Origin: Candidatus Pacearchaeota archaeon
Lineage (GTDB): Archaea > Nanobdellota > Nanobdellia > Pacearchaeales > GW2011-AR1
Direction: 5' to 3'
Assembly (NCBI GenBank): GCA_016186375.1
Contig: JACPLS010000051.1
Span: 1-9,373 of the forward strand
DNA: 9,373 nucleotides
A program made the position numbers and the translations under genes. Under the pieces are notes generated by a model. It was not told the origin of the DNA and made no database searches. It saw nothing but the letters and a program-made list of their open reading frames with translations. This document shows, in pieces, positions 1-4,794 of the stretch (within the stretch, counting starts at the first letter, position 1; every line of letters starts with the position of its first letter).

Positions 1-2
1 GG

Positions 3-236
3 GGAAGAGAAAGAGCTGAAGCCTATATGAAGAGACATGAGGAAGTTTATGGAGATAAAATTGGCATTTGGAAGAAAAATGACTTATATGATGACGTTTC
101 AGTTGGGCGTTTGCTGTTTGTTGGCAGCGGTGACGACGGCGGTTTGGGTGGTGGCAACTACCTCCTTCGCGGCTATGGGAGGTTTGTCGGGGTAAGAAGA
201 AGTGCCGAAGGCACTTCGCAAAATTTTTCTAAATAA
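3..236 (+). CDS. C-terminal end of a putative DGR target (variable) protein, 5' partial
   Basis: The frame is open from the left edge, so the gene probably starts outside the window; the internal ATG at 27 need not be the start. The 77 visible codons end at TAA 234-236. The first part (to about base 92) is charged and helical-looking with ordinary AT-rich codons. From about 96 to 191 composition changes sharply: by hand count only 9 of 96 bases are A and about 59% are G or C. Of the 18 codons at 123-176, 17 end in C or T. The protein there is rich in Gly and Asp, then reads NYLLRGYGRFVGVRRSAEGT. A-poor NNY codons followed by a G-R-F-x-G-V-R end resemble the C-type-lectin-fold variable region of DGR target proteins, where template adenines are mutated. 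This is inference: no reverse transcriptase, Avd or template repeat is visible. Otherwise it is the tail of an unknown protein. Confidence 0.55.
   Translation, partial: GRERAEAYMKRHEEVYGDKIGIWKKNDLYDDVSVGRLLFVGSGDDGGLGGGNYLLRGYGRFVGVRRSAEGTSQNFSK
96..200 (+). other. Putative DGR variable region (adenine-depleted NNY-codon tract)
   Basis: This tract inside the partial gene has strong adenine depletion and codons such as GGC, AGC, GAC, CTC and CGC that are rare elsewhere in the window. Random replacement of A in a template rich in AAC/AAT codons would give this. The exact ends cannot be set without the template repeat; the bases after about 177 are probably the constant 3' part (the initiation-of-mutagenic-homing side). 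Confidence 0.45.
199..217 (+). other. Perfect 8-bp hairpin at the 3' end of the putative variable region
   Basis: GAAGTGCC (199-206), loop GAA, GGCACTTC (210-217) form a perfect 8-bp stem. It lies within the coding sequence (residues SAEGTS) just after the A-poor tract. Known DGRs carry a short GC-rich hairpin or cruciform just downstream of the variable region that helps target recognition. The loop here is 3 bases (or 5 with a 7-bp stem) rather than the usual 4. The following AAAATTTTTCT also makes it look like an intrinsic terminator, but it lies before the stop codon. Confidence 0.6.
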
Positions 237-459
237 CTTTATGAAGTATAGTATTGGACTTGAATAATTGAATCGGTTACCTATGATATATTCGAAGAAC
301 TTAAAAGCGATGTTCAATTATTTATGTTCCTCATTATAGTTATTGTTTATAAAAATGAAAATTGGCAATAAATCATTAGTTTTTTATCGTTGGAGCTTTA
401 GAAAGATAACAATTGCTACTTAAGCAAATGTATTTAAACTTATTTCTGAAATATAGAGG
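237..459. other. Intergenic region, no gene seen
   Basis: These 223 AT-rich bases lie between the partial gene and the kinase-like gene. I see no tRNA, no copy of the upstream A-poor tract that could be a template repeat, and no convincing ORF (a 22-codon frame at 355-423 has no support). The only recognisable element is the TATA-like box near the right end. Confidence 0.5.
431..438 (+). promoter_or_regulatory. TATA-like box for the kinase-like gene
   Basis: TATTTAAA is centred about 25 bases before the ATG at 460. This is the archaeal TATA-to-start distance, so the mRNA would begin at or next to the ATG (leaderless). The GAGG touching the ATG is too close to act as a Shine-Dalgarno site. 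Confidence 0.55.
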
Positions 460-1011
460 ATGATTATTGGTGTTGTGGGCCCTATTGCATCTGGGAAATC
501 AATGTTGAGTGATGCTTTAGTTAAAAGAGGTTTTATTAAACTAAGCTTTTCTGCTGAAGTTAGAGAAGAGGCTGCTAAAAAAAATATTTTAATTCGAAGA
601 AAAGAATTACAGGATTTAGGGAACGAAATGCGTCTTAAAGAAGGAAAAGATTATTGGGCGAAAAGAATAATTGCTAAAATGCGGGAAGGAGAAAATTATG
701 TCGTGGAAGGAATTAGGAATCTATCTGAAGTTGAATCTTTGAGAAAATTAAATAATTTTATATTAGTAGCTGTTGATGCACCAATTGAAAAAAGATATCA
801 ATGGATTATGATAAGAGGAAAAGATAGTGATCCTTCTTCTCTTGAAGATGTAAAGAAAATTGATGCGAGAGATAGAGGTGAAGGTGAGGAGGCTCATGGA
901 CAGCAAAGTGCAAAGTGTGTTGAAATGGCAGATTATCATTTATCGAATGATAAGACGAAAGAAAATTTTGAGAAGAAAGTGATTAAATTTCTAAAAAAGT
1001 TGAAGGTTTAG
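460..1011 (+). CDS. P-loop nucleotide-kinase-like protein (UPF0200 / dephospho-CoA-kinase-like)
   Basis: This 183-residue protein has a Walker A loop GPIASGKS at residues 7-14 directly after the first beta strand, as in nucleoside monophosphate kinases. An EGIRN strand end at about 83-87 may be the Walker B/substrate site. A basic LID-like stretch at 112-124 is followed by DARDRGEG (135-142), GQQ (147-149) and ADYHLSND (157-164). The last three are typical of the archaeal UPF0200 and dephospho-CoA-kinase-like group, whose substrate is unsettled. Archaea generally make CoA with an unrelated GTP-dependent dephospho-CoA kinase, so I do not call it coaE. It probably transfers phosphate from ATP to a nucleotide in the cytoplasm. 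The start is well placed behind a TATA-like box. It stands alone, followed by a T-rich terminator and then convergent genes. Confidence 0.8.
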   Translation: MIIGVVGPIASGKSMLSDALVKRGFIKLSFSAEVREEAAKKNILIRRKELQDLGNEMRLKEGKDYWAKRIIAKMREGENYVVEGIRNLSEVESLRKLNNFILVAVDAPIEKRYQWIMIRGKDSDPSSLEDVKKIDARDRGEGEEAHGQQSAKCVEMADYHLSNDKTKENFEKKVIKFLKKLKV

Positions 1012-1028
1012 TTTTTTTTGCCTTTTTT
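1012..1028 (+). terminator. Oligo-T terminator after the kinase-like gene
   Basis: Eight T residues start right after the stop codon and six more follow after GCC. Archaeal RNA polymerase ends transcription at such T-runs without needing a hairpin. Confidence 0.5.
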
Positions 1029-1117
1029 AAATACACATACTCTTAGATAATAGTCATTTTAATTTTACTTTATATAAAATGCTTTATTCTGCAGATTAAT
1101 GAGTATGTGTATTTAAA
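1026..1117. repeat. 17-bp perfect inverted repeat with 58-base spacer
   Basis: TTTAAATACACATACTC (1026-1042) is matched exactly by its reverse complement at 1101-1117. The spacer is AT-rich and non-coding. Both arms contain a TTTAAATAC-like TATA motif pointing in opposite directions. The 92-bp unit could be a tiny non-autonomous element, a pair of promoters, or a structured RNA. I see no target-site duplication at its edges and cannot choose. Confidence 0.6.
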
Positions 1118-1169
1118 TGACCGTTTGTTTTATATATAAAAGAATATTGAGTTTTTTCTAAATGCTGTA

Positions 1170-1790
1170 TCAATAATATTCTAGCACTTTCTTTATTCTT
1201 ACATTTACTTTGAATTTTTTAAATAAACTATGAAAGAATGAAGAATGTTCGATTGGCACGACAATACAGCCTTTTCCTAAACGCTCTCCTTTATATTGTA
1301 CTAATAATCCATGATAAGACTTTTTGTTTTGTTTATATCCAAAGACTTTTTTATTAAAAAGAACTCTTTTGGCGTTTGGCTTTATATTTTCCCATATGAA
1401 AAAAACATTGTGTTGTCCTTCTTTAATTTTTGGCTTATATTTTCCGTATAAAACTATCCCGTCAGCTATTAAGCTCGGTTTTAATTCTTTCCAGTTATCT
1501 ATATTGCCGATATTTAATTTTATTTCGTTTTTTATCCCAAATAGTTTCCAATAATTCTTATACTTTACAGAATCTGTGAAGTTTTCAAGTATAAAATTAA
1601 TTTCCTTTTCTATAATCTTATTATCTTCAAGTATATCTACAAAGATGTCTATGTCGCTTTCTTTCGATTCATCCTGCCGTGCAACAGAACCGAATAGGAT
1701 TATATTTCTAATTTTATTTCTATTTCTTGTTTTTTGTATAAGAAAAGAAACAAAGTCCAGAGCATATGCTGTCAAATGTGAATTATTCAT
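1170..1790 (-). CDS. MNT-type nucleotidyltransferase, probable antitoxin of a HEPN/MNT pair
   Basis: This 206-residue protein is of the DNA-polymerase-beta-like minimal nucleotidyltransferase superfamily. Residues 34-51 carry the signature GSVARQDESKESDIDIFV: the GS turn that holds the nucleotide and the D46-x-D48 metal-binding pair. In HepT/MntA systems such proteins silence the partner HEPN toxin by adding AMP to a tyrosine. The gene overlaps the upstream HEPN-like gene by 8 bases (1783-1790), so the two are co-transcribed and probably translationally coupled. It is about twice the length of minimal MNT antitoxins. The extra C-terminal part (about 100-206) is basic and aromatic, with a GLLVQYKGERLGKGCIVVP stretch that I cannot assign. 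A fused substrate- or RNA-binding domain is possible. The third catalytic acid is not clear to me. Confidence 0.8.
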   Translation of the reverse strand: MNNSHLTAYALDFVSFLIQKTRNRNKIRNIILFGSVARQDESKESDIDIFVDILEDNKIIEKEINFILENFTDSVKYKNYWKLFGIKNEIKLNIGNIDNWKELKPSLIADGIVLYGKYKPKIKEGQHNVFFIWENIKPNAKRVLFNKKVFGYKQNKKSYHGLLVQYKGERLGKGCIVVPIEHSSFFHSLFKKFKVNVRIKKVLEYY

Positions 1791-2175
1791 TTATTTCTTC
1801 CTTAAAGATTTCTTTTAATTTATTGAAATTCTCTATAACTTTTTTAATAGAATCTTCTTTTTGAGGCTTTCCATAGCAAAGAGGGTTTCTCATTTTTTCT
1901 ATTTCTGATATAAGTTTTATTGTTTCTTCTTTTCTTGGAAAATCAAAAGGAAATTTTTCCTTAATCTTGTTTTGCGAGTTAAACCGTTCATGTTTTATCA
2001 TAAAGCCAGGACTTATCAAGTCTTTTTTATGTAATAATATCTCAAACATATCTGAGCAGGCTGCAGATATACTGAATCCTATTGTTCTTTGTCTTTCTAC
2101 AATCCCTTTTTCTATAGATTCTTCTATAACTTTTAGGCTTTCTTGTAATCTTTTGTTATGGTCTTCTATTTTCAT
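1783..2175 (-). CDS. HEPN-like protein, probable toxin partner of the nucleotidyltransferase
   Basis: This all-helical protein of 130 residues is the first gene of the minus-strand pair. It fits the HEPN fold by size, predicted helices and position beside an MNT gene. HEPN toxins are RNases whose active site is R-x4-6-H; here the matching spot is R96-N-P-L-C-Y101, so tyrosine stands where the histidine would be. HepT toxins also carry a tyrosine near this motif that MntA AMPylates. The protein may therefore be catalytically altered, or Y101 may be the modified residue. The remainder is lysine/glutamate-rich helices without membrane segments. The ATG at 2175 has TATA-like sequences and three palindromes upstream, which suggests autoregulation. 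The family call rests on context and the RN-motif, not a strong sequence match. Confidence 0.6.
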   Translation of the reverse strand: MKIEDHNKRLQESLKVIEESIEKGIVERQRTIGFSISAACSDMFEILLHKKDLISPGFMIKHERFNSQNKIKEKFPFDFPRKEETIKLISEIEKMRNPLCYGKPQKEDSIKKVIENFNKLKEIFKEEINE

Positions 2176-2194
2176 TTTTGTTCAGTTGTATCAA

Positions 2195-2202
2195 TCATAT
2201 AG
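2195..2202 (-). promoter_or_regulatory. Candidate TATA-like box for the HEPN/MNT operon
   Basis: Read on the minus strand this is CTATATGA, about 24 bases before the HEPN ATG, the right distance for a leaderless start. A better TATA match (GATTTAAATATAAG, plus-strand 2214-2227) is about 45 bases away and would give a leader of roughly 20 bases. The choice is open. Confidence 0.35.
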
Positions 2203-2268
2203 TTTCAAGTGAAACTTATATTTAAATCTTTTGGTTCATTTGAAACTAGAAATAGTTTCAAGTGAAAC
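2201..2268. promoter_or_regulatory. Three-fold palindromic operator array upstream of the HEPN/MNT operon
   Basis: The perfect dyad AGTTTCA-AG-TGAAACT lies at 2201-2216. A second copy, GTTTCA-AG-TGAAAC, is at 2255-2268. A third copy with one mismatch, GGTTCA-TT-TGAAAC, is at 2233-2246. The centres are 31 and 22 bases apart, about three and two DNA turns, so bound dimers would lie on one face. They surround the candidate TATA boxes, which suits repression by a toxin-antitoxin complex or another dimeric regulator. The regulator is not identified. Confidence 0.55.
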
Positions 2269-2347
2269 CTTTCTATTGATAAAAATAAGATTAATTTATA
2301 TGCAATATATTTATAAGATGTGTTACATTTTTTATTATAGCCTAATA

Positions 2348-2368
2348 CCCTAAGGTCTTGCCTTAGGG
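2348..2368 (+). repeat. Left-end subterminal hairpin of the IS200-type element
   Basis: A perfect 8-bp stem CCCTAAGG/CCTTAGGG with loop TCTTG. This is the expected single-strand recognition structure for the Y1 transposase. Confidence 0.8.
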
Positions 2369-2402
2369 ATAAAGCTAAAACTATGTGATGCTTCTGGTTT
2401 GA

Positions 2403-2837
2403 ATGGAAGATTTGTGTAAGTCTGCACATAAGGTTTTCAAGATTAAGTATCACTTTGTTTTATGTATCAAGTACAGAAAAGATTTGTTTGTTGAAGAAAA
2501 ATATATTCAGACTGTTAAGGAAATTTGTAAGAATCTTGAAAACAGGTATCATATGAAGTTTGAAACGCTCGGTTTTGACGAAGATCATGTGCATTTTCTT
2601 TTGCAAACGGTGCCAAAATATTCTTCTTCACAAATCTTCAGGATTGTAAAGAGCATCACAGCGATAGAATTGTTTAAGCGACATAAGGATTTGAAAGATG
2701 AGTTGTGGGGTGGAGAGTTTTGGAGTGATGGTGGTTACGTCGGAACTGTTGGAGAAGGCGTAAATGCGGAAGTGATAAGAAACTACATTAAAAAACAGGG
2801 AAGAAAAGGAGAGCAGTTACGCCTGACTGATTTCTAG
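2403..2837 (+). CDS. tnpA: IS200/IS605-family Y1 (HUH) transposase TnpA
   Basis: This 144-residue single-strand DNA transposase is full length for the family. The N-terminus around residues 9-29 (HKVFKIKYHFVLCIKYRKDLF) is the conserved first strand of TnpA. The metal-binding HUH motif is H62-V-H64. The catalytic tyrosine is Y128, followed three residues on by Q132, the third metal ligand, as in H. pylori IS608 TnpA. It cuts and joins single-stranded element ends as a dimer, attaching the 5' end to the tyrosine. All catalytic residues are present, so the enzyme may be active. There is no companion tnpB. The stop is immediately followed by the right-end hairpin. No clear Shine-Dalgarno or TATA box precedes it. 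Confidence 0.95.
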   Translation: MEDLCKSAHKVFKIKYHFVLCIKYRKDLFVEEKYIQTVKEICKNLENRYHMKFETLGFDEDHVHFLLQTVPKYSSSQIFRIVKSITAIELFKRHKDLKDELWGGEFWSDGGYVGTVGEGVNAEVIRNYIKKQGRKGEQLRLTDF

Positions 2838-2840
2838 ATG

Positions 2841-2861
2841 CCCCACGGTCTTGCCGTGGGG
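2841..2861 (+). repeat. Right-end subterminal hairpin of the IS200-type element
   Basis: A perfect 8-bp GC-rich stem CCCCACGG/CCGTGGGG with the same TCTTG loop as the left end, starting three bases after the tnpA stop codon. It may also help end the tnpA transcript. Confidence 0.8.
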
Positions 2862-2960
2862 AGCTTCACCATAAATCTTATTATAATTTTTATGATACAT
2901 TTTATAACATAAATTTCTAAATCTTACTTGCTACTTTAAAGTCATAACAATATAAAAAGG

Positions 2961-2970
2961 TTTATATATT
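2961..2970 (+). promoter_or_regulatory. TATA-like box for the ADP-ribosyltransferase-like gene
   Basis: TTTATATATT is centred about 25 bases before the ATG at 2990, supporting a leaderless mRNA and this ATG over the upstream in-frame TTG at 2984. Confidence 0.6.
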
Positions 2971-2989
2971 AAACTTTTAATAGTTGAAT

Positions 2990-3445
2990 ATGAGAATTAG
3001 AGAAACATCGCATCTTTTAAGACAAATCCCCCCTATAAATTTAGAGGAAGAAGGTAGAATTACTATTTATAGGGGGCTTCATGACACTACCGAAATTGAC
3101 CATAATAGAAGTAAAAAAATCCAAGGATGTTGGACATTGAGTTATTTTATTGCAAGAGTATATGCGATTTATTATGACCCATCAACATTAGTGGGAATGA
3201 CCTATGAAGCTCCAACAAGTGGTTGCATAATTTCTGCGTCGGCTCCTATTTCAATACCAGATTTAAAAAGGGCCATAGAAATGAGAAATGGAAGAGCATT
3301 AGAGTTGGAAGAAGTATTAAGAAACGTTAATTCCCTACCTAAATCTTCAACTGAGATTTTTGGATTAAATAAAGTTATTTGGTTAAGACCAGAACAATTT
3401 CTAGAACTGACTAACATTCATGTAGTTGATTATTATCCTAAGTAA
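2990..3445 (+). CDS. Unrecognised protein with ADP-ribosyltransferase-like motifs
   Basis: I do not recognise the family with certainty. The 151-residue soluble protein has no signal peptide or membrane segment. Its motif order resembles an R-S/T-E ADP-ribosyltransferase fold. A strand ending in IYRG (R28) is followed by GCWTLSYFIARVYAIYY (47-62), similar to the serine/threonine strand and following alanine-rich helix. Near the end, STEIFGLNKVIWL (120-132) carries E122 in the place of the catalytic glutamate strand. Such proteins transfer ADP-ribose from NAD and are often toxins or effectors. Its position beside an insertion sequence and between two toxin-antitoxin modules fits a mobile effector or orphan toxin. 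No antitoxin-like partner adjoins it. The start is the ATG behind the TATA-like box; a TTG two codons upstream is less likely. Confidence 0.5.
   Translation: MRIRETSHLLRQIPPINLEEEGRITIYRGLHDTTEIDHNRSKKIQGCWTLSYFIARVYAIYYDPSTLVGMTYEAPTSGCIISASAPISIPDLKRAIEMRNGRALELEEVLRNVNSLPKSSTEIFGLNKVIWLRPEQFLELTNIHVVDYYPK
3029..3076 (+). repeat. 12-bp perfect inverted repeat near the start of the ADP-ribosyltransferase-like gene
   Basis: CCCCCTATAAAT (3029-3040) and ATTTATAGGGGG (3065-3076) can form a strong stem with a 24-base loop, beginning about 40 bases into the coding sequence. On the mRNA it would sit in the early coding region and could slow translation. Confidence 0.55.
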
Positions 3446-3451
3446 TAATCT

Positions 3452-3476
3452 TCTAACATATTTTTCGTATGTTAGA
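3452..3476 (+). terminator. Hairpin after the ADP-ribosyltransferase-like gene
   Basis: TCTAACATA (3452-3460) and TATGTTAGA (3468-3476) form a 9-bp stem with loop TTTTTCG, six bases after the stop codon. It probably marks the 3' end of the transcript by termination or mRNA protection; no long T-run follows. Confidence 0.45.
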
Positions 3477-3496
3477 CGGTTTTCAAATCACTTAAA

Positions 3497-3528
3497 AAAT
3501 ATAGTGAACATTAATTTCCACTATATTT
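3497..3528. promoter_or_regulatory. 10-bp dyad overlapping the YchF promoter
   Basis: AAATATAGTG (3497-3506) and CACTATATTT (3519-3528) are perfect inverted arms around 12 bases. The right arm overlaps the TATA-like box, so a dimeric regulator bound here would block the preinitiation complex. Chance in AT-rich DNA is possible. Confidence 0.4.
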
Positions 3529-3532
3529 ATAA
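3522..3532 (+). promoter_or_regulatory. TATA-like box for the YchF gene
   Basis: TATATTTATAA is centred about 28 bases before the ATG at 3555, giving a start very close to the ATG. A weak GGTG four bases before the ATG may or may not be in the transcript. Confidence 0.55.
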
Positions 3533-3554
3533 CCTCTTTTTTCTCTGGTGAATT

Positions 3555-4733
3555 ATGTTAATTGGTCTTGTAGGCAAACCTAATGCAGGAAAAAGTACTT
3601 TTTTTAAGGCAGCAACACTAATAGATGTTCTAATTGCAAATTATCCATTTGCAACGATAAAGGCTAATAGGGGAATTGCTTATGTGAAAATAAAAGATCT
3701 AGCTGCTGAATTTGGGAAAGTAAGCAATCCTAGAGAAGGTTATGTAAGGCAAGGATGGAGATTTGTGCCATTTGAGTTAATAGATGTTGCAGGACTTGTT
3801 CAAGGAGCATCTGAAGGGAAAGGTTTGGGAAATGAATTTTTAAATGATTTATCAGCAGCAGACGCTTTTATTCATGTTGTTGATATGAGTGGAGAATTTG
3901 ATGGAGAAGGAAAACCAACAGAGAATTATCTTTCAGAGAGAGATATTGAAATTATAGAAAATGAATTAGATAAATGGTATTTAGGAATTCTAAAAAAAGT
4001 CTGGGAGAGTTTTTCTAGATCATTGGAAATGCAGAAGAAAAAATTTGAAGAATCAGTGGCAAAACAATTTTCTGGATTAAAAGTAACTCAAGAAGATGTT
4101 AGATATGCTGTACAAAAATGTGGATTGAACGTCGATAAACCAAGTAACTGGAGCATTAGTGATTTAGGTATGTTTGCTCAAATGTTGAGGAAAAATACAA
4201 AGAAAATGATAATTGCCGCAAATAAGATTGATAGACCAAGGGGAGAGGAGAATTTTGAAATGATTAAGAATAAGTTTAATTATCCCATAATTCCGTGTTT
4301 TGCTGATGGTGAATTAGCATTAAGAGAAGCTGACAAAACAGATATTATAAATTATATTCCTGGAGAGAAAATATTTGAAATAAAGAAAGATTTGAATGAT
4401 AAACAGGAAAATGCACTTGGTGGTATTAAAAAGATTATTGAGAAATTTAATTCTACTGGAATACAGGATGTATTAAATAAAGTTGTTTTTGATATTTTGA
4501 AATATGTTGCTGTCTATCCTGCCGGATCTACAAAACTTACTGATAGCAAAGGTAATGTGTTGCCTGATTGCTTTTTAATGCCGCCAGGAAGTACAGCATT
4601 AGATTTTGCTTTTAGGTTGCATACAGATATTGGGAAAAACTTTGTTAAAGCTATTGATGTCAGGACTAAGAAAGCAGTTGGAAAAGATTACGTTATAAAA
4701 AATGGAGATGGATTGGAGATTATGACGAAGTAA
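3555..4733 (+). CDS. ychF: YchF-type translation-associated GTPase (Obg family, archaeal type)
   Basis: This 392-residue protein is full length for the archaeal family. G1 is GKPNAGKST (7-15), the G2 threonine lies in PFATI (31-35), G3 is DVAG (77-80) and G4 is NKID (223-226). A helical insertion (about 130-215) separates G3 from G4, and a TGS domain fills about 315-392. The NKxD motif marks the archaeal form; bacterial YchF has NxxE and prefers ATP. The usual SAE of G5 is replaced by CFADGE (248-253), a small deviation. YchF/OLA1 proteins bind ribosomes and act in translation or stress control in the cytoplasm. The DVAGLVQGASEGKGLGNEFL region (77-96) is the well-conserved switch II. It is a chromosomal housekeeping gene between accessory modules, with its own promoter, and converges with the VapBC operon downstream. 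Confidence 0.95.
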   Translation: MLIGLVGKPNAGKSTFFKAATLIDVLIANYPFATIKANRGIAYVKIKDLAAEFGKVSNPREGYVRQGWRFVPFELIDVAGLVQGASEGKGLGNEFLNDLSAADAFIHVVDMSGEFDGEGKPTENYLSERDIEIIENELDKWYLGILKKVWESFSRSLEMQKKKFEESVAKQFSGLKVTQEDVRYAVQKCGLNVDKPSNWSISDLGMFAQMLRKNTKKMIIAANKIDRPRGEENFEMIKNKFNYPIIPCFADGELALREADKTDIINYIPGEKIFEIKKDLNDKQENALGGIKKIIEKFNSTGIQDVLNKVVFDILKYVAVYPAGSTKLTDSKGNVLPDCFLMPPGSTALDFAFRLHTDIGKNFVKAIDVRTKKAVGKDYVIKNGDGLEIMTK

Positions 4734-4794
4734 ATTTGTTAACCTCATCAAACTAAATCAGTTTGGGATAAAGATGAAATAATTATTTGACTTT

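Larger units (their letters stand above)
2327..2869 (+). mobile_element. IS200-type insertion sequence (IS200/IS605 family, tnpA only); ends approximate
   Basis: The element has one Y1 transposase gene between two subterminal hairpins and no tnpB. The left hairpin is CCCTAAGG-TCTTG-CCTTAGGG (2348-2368) and the right is CCCCACGG-TCTTG-CCGTGGGG (2841-2861). Both share the loop TCTTG, as expected when one transposase binds both ends. There are no terminal inverted repeats or target duplications, as usual for this family. The ends are guesses: a TTAC at 2323-2326 as the left target and cleavage near TTCAC (2865-2869) on the right. The element is about 540 bp and appears intact. Confidence 0.8.

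Noticed and set aside
199..230. Intrinsic terminator (hairpin followed by AAAATTTTTCT)
   Set aside because: The hairpin lies before the stop codon of an open frame; a DGR-type or coding structure explains it at least as well.
99..317. Minus-strand 72-codon frame over the left-edge gene
   Set aside because: It lies opposite the tract whose codon pattern fits the plus strand and continues into non-coding DNA; no promoter or recognisable product.
263..322. 10-bp inverted repeat AATAATTGAA / TTCAATTATT with a 40-base spacer
   Set aside because: All but two bases per arm are A/T and the spacer is long; chance is a sufficient explanation.
355..423. 22-codon frame beginning MKIGNKSL
   Set aside because: No suitably placed TATA-like box, no ribosome site and no recognisable product.
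460..1011. Naming this gene coaE (dephospho-CoA kinase)
   Set aside because: The similarity is to the P-loop group in general, and archaea generally use a different enzyme for that step.
1141..1182. 8-bp inverted repeat AGAATATT/AATATTCT across the end of the nucleotidyltransferase gene
   Set aside because: Short, almost purely A/T arms with a 26-base loop; not distinctive.
1324..2212. Plus-strand frames opposite the HEPN/MNT operon
   Set aside because: Leucine/isoleucine/serine-rich shadow translations of AT-rich antisense DNA; the minus-strand genes carry the conserved motifs.
2205..2453. Minus-strand 82-codon frame across the operator array and IS left end
   Set aside because: It crosses an element boundary and has no recognisable content.
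2984..2989. TTG start two codons upstream of the ADP-ribosyltransferase-like gene
   Set aside because: ATG 2990 sits at the better distance from the TATA-like box and is the stronger codon.
4749..4765. 6-bp hairpin CAAACT/AGTTTG between ychF and vapC as a terminator
   Set aside because: Short AT-rich stem without a following T-run on either strand; support too weak.
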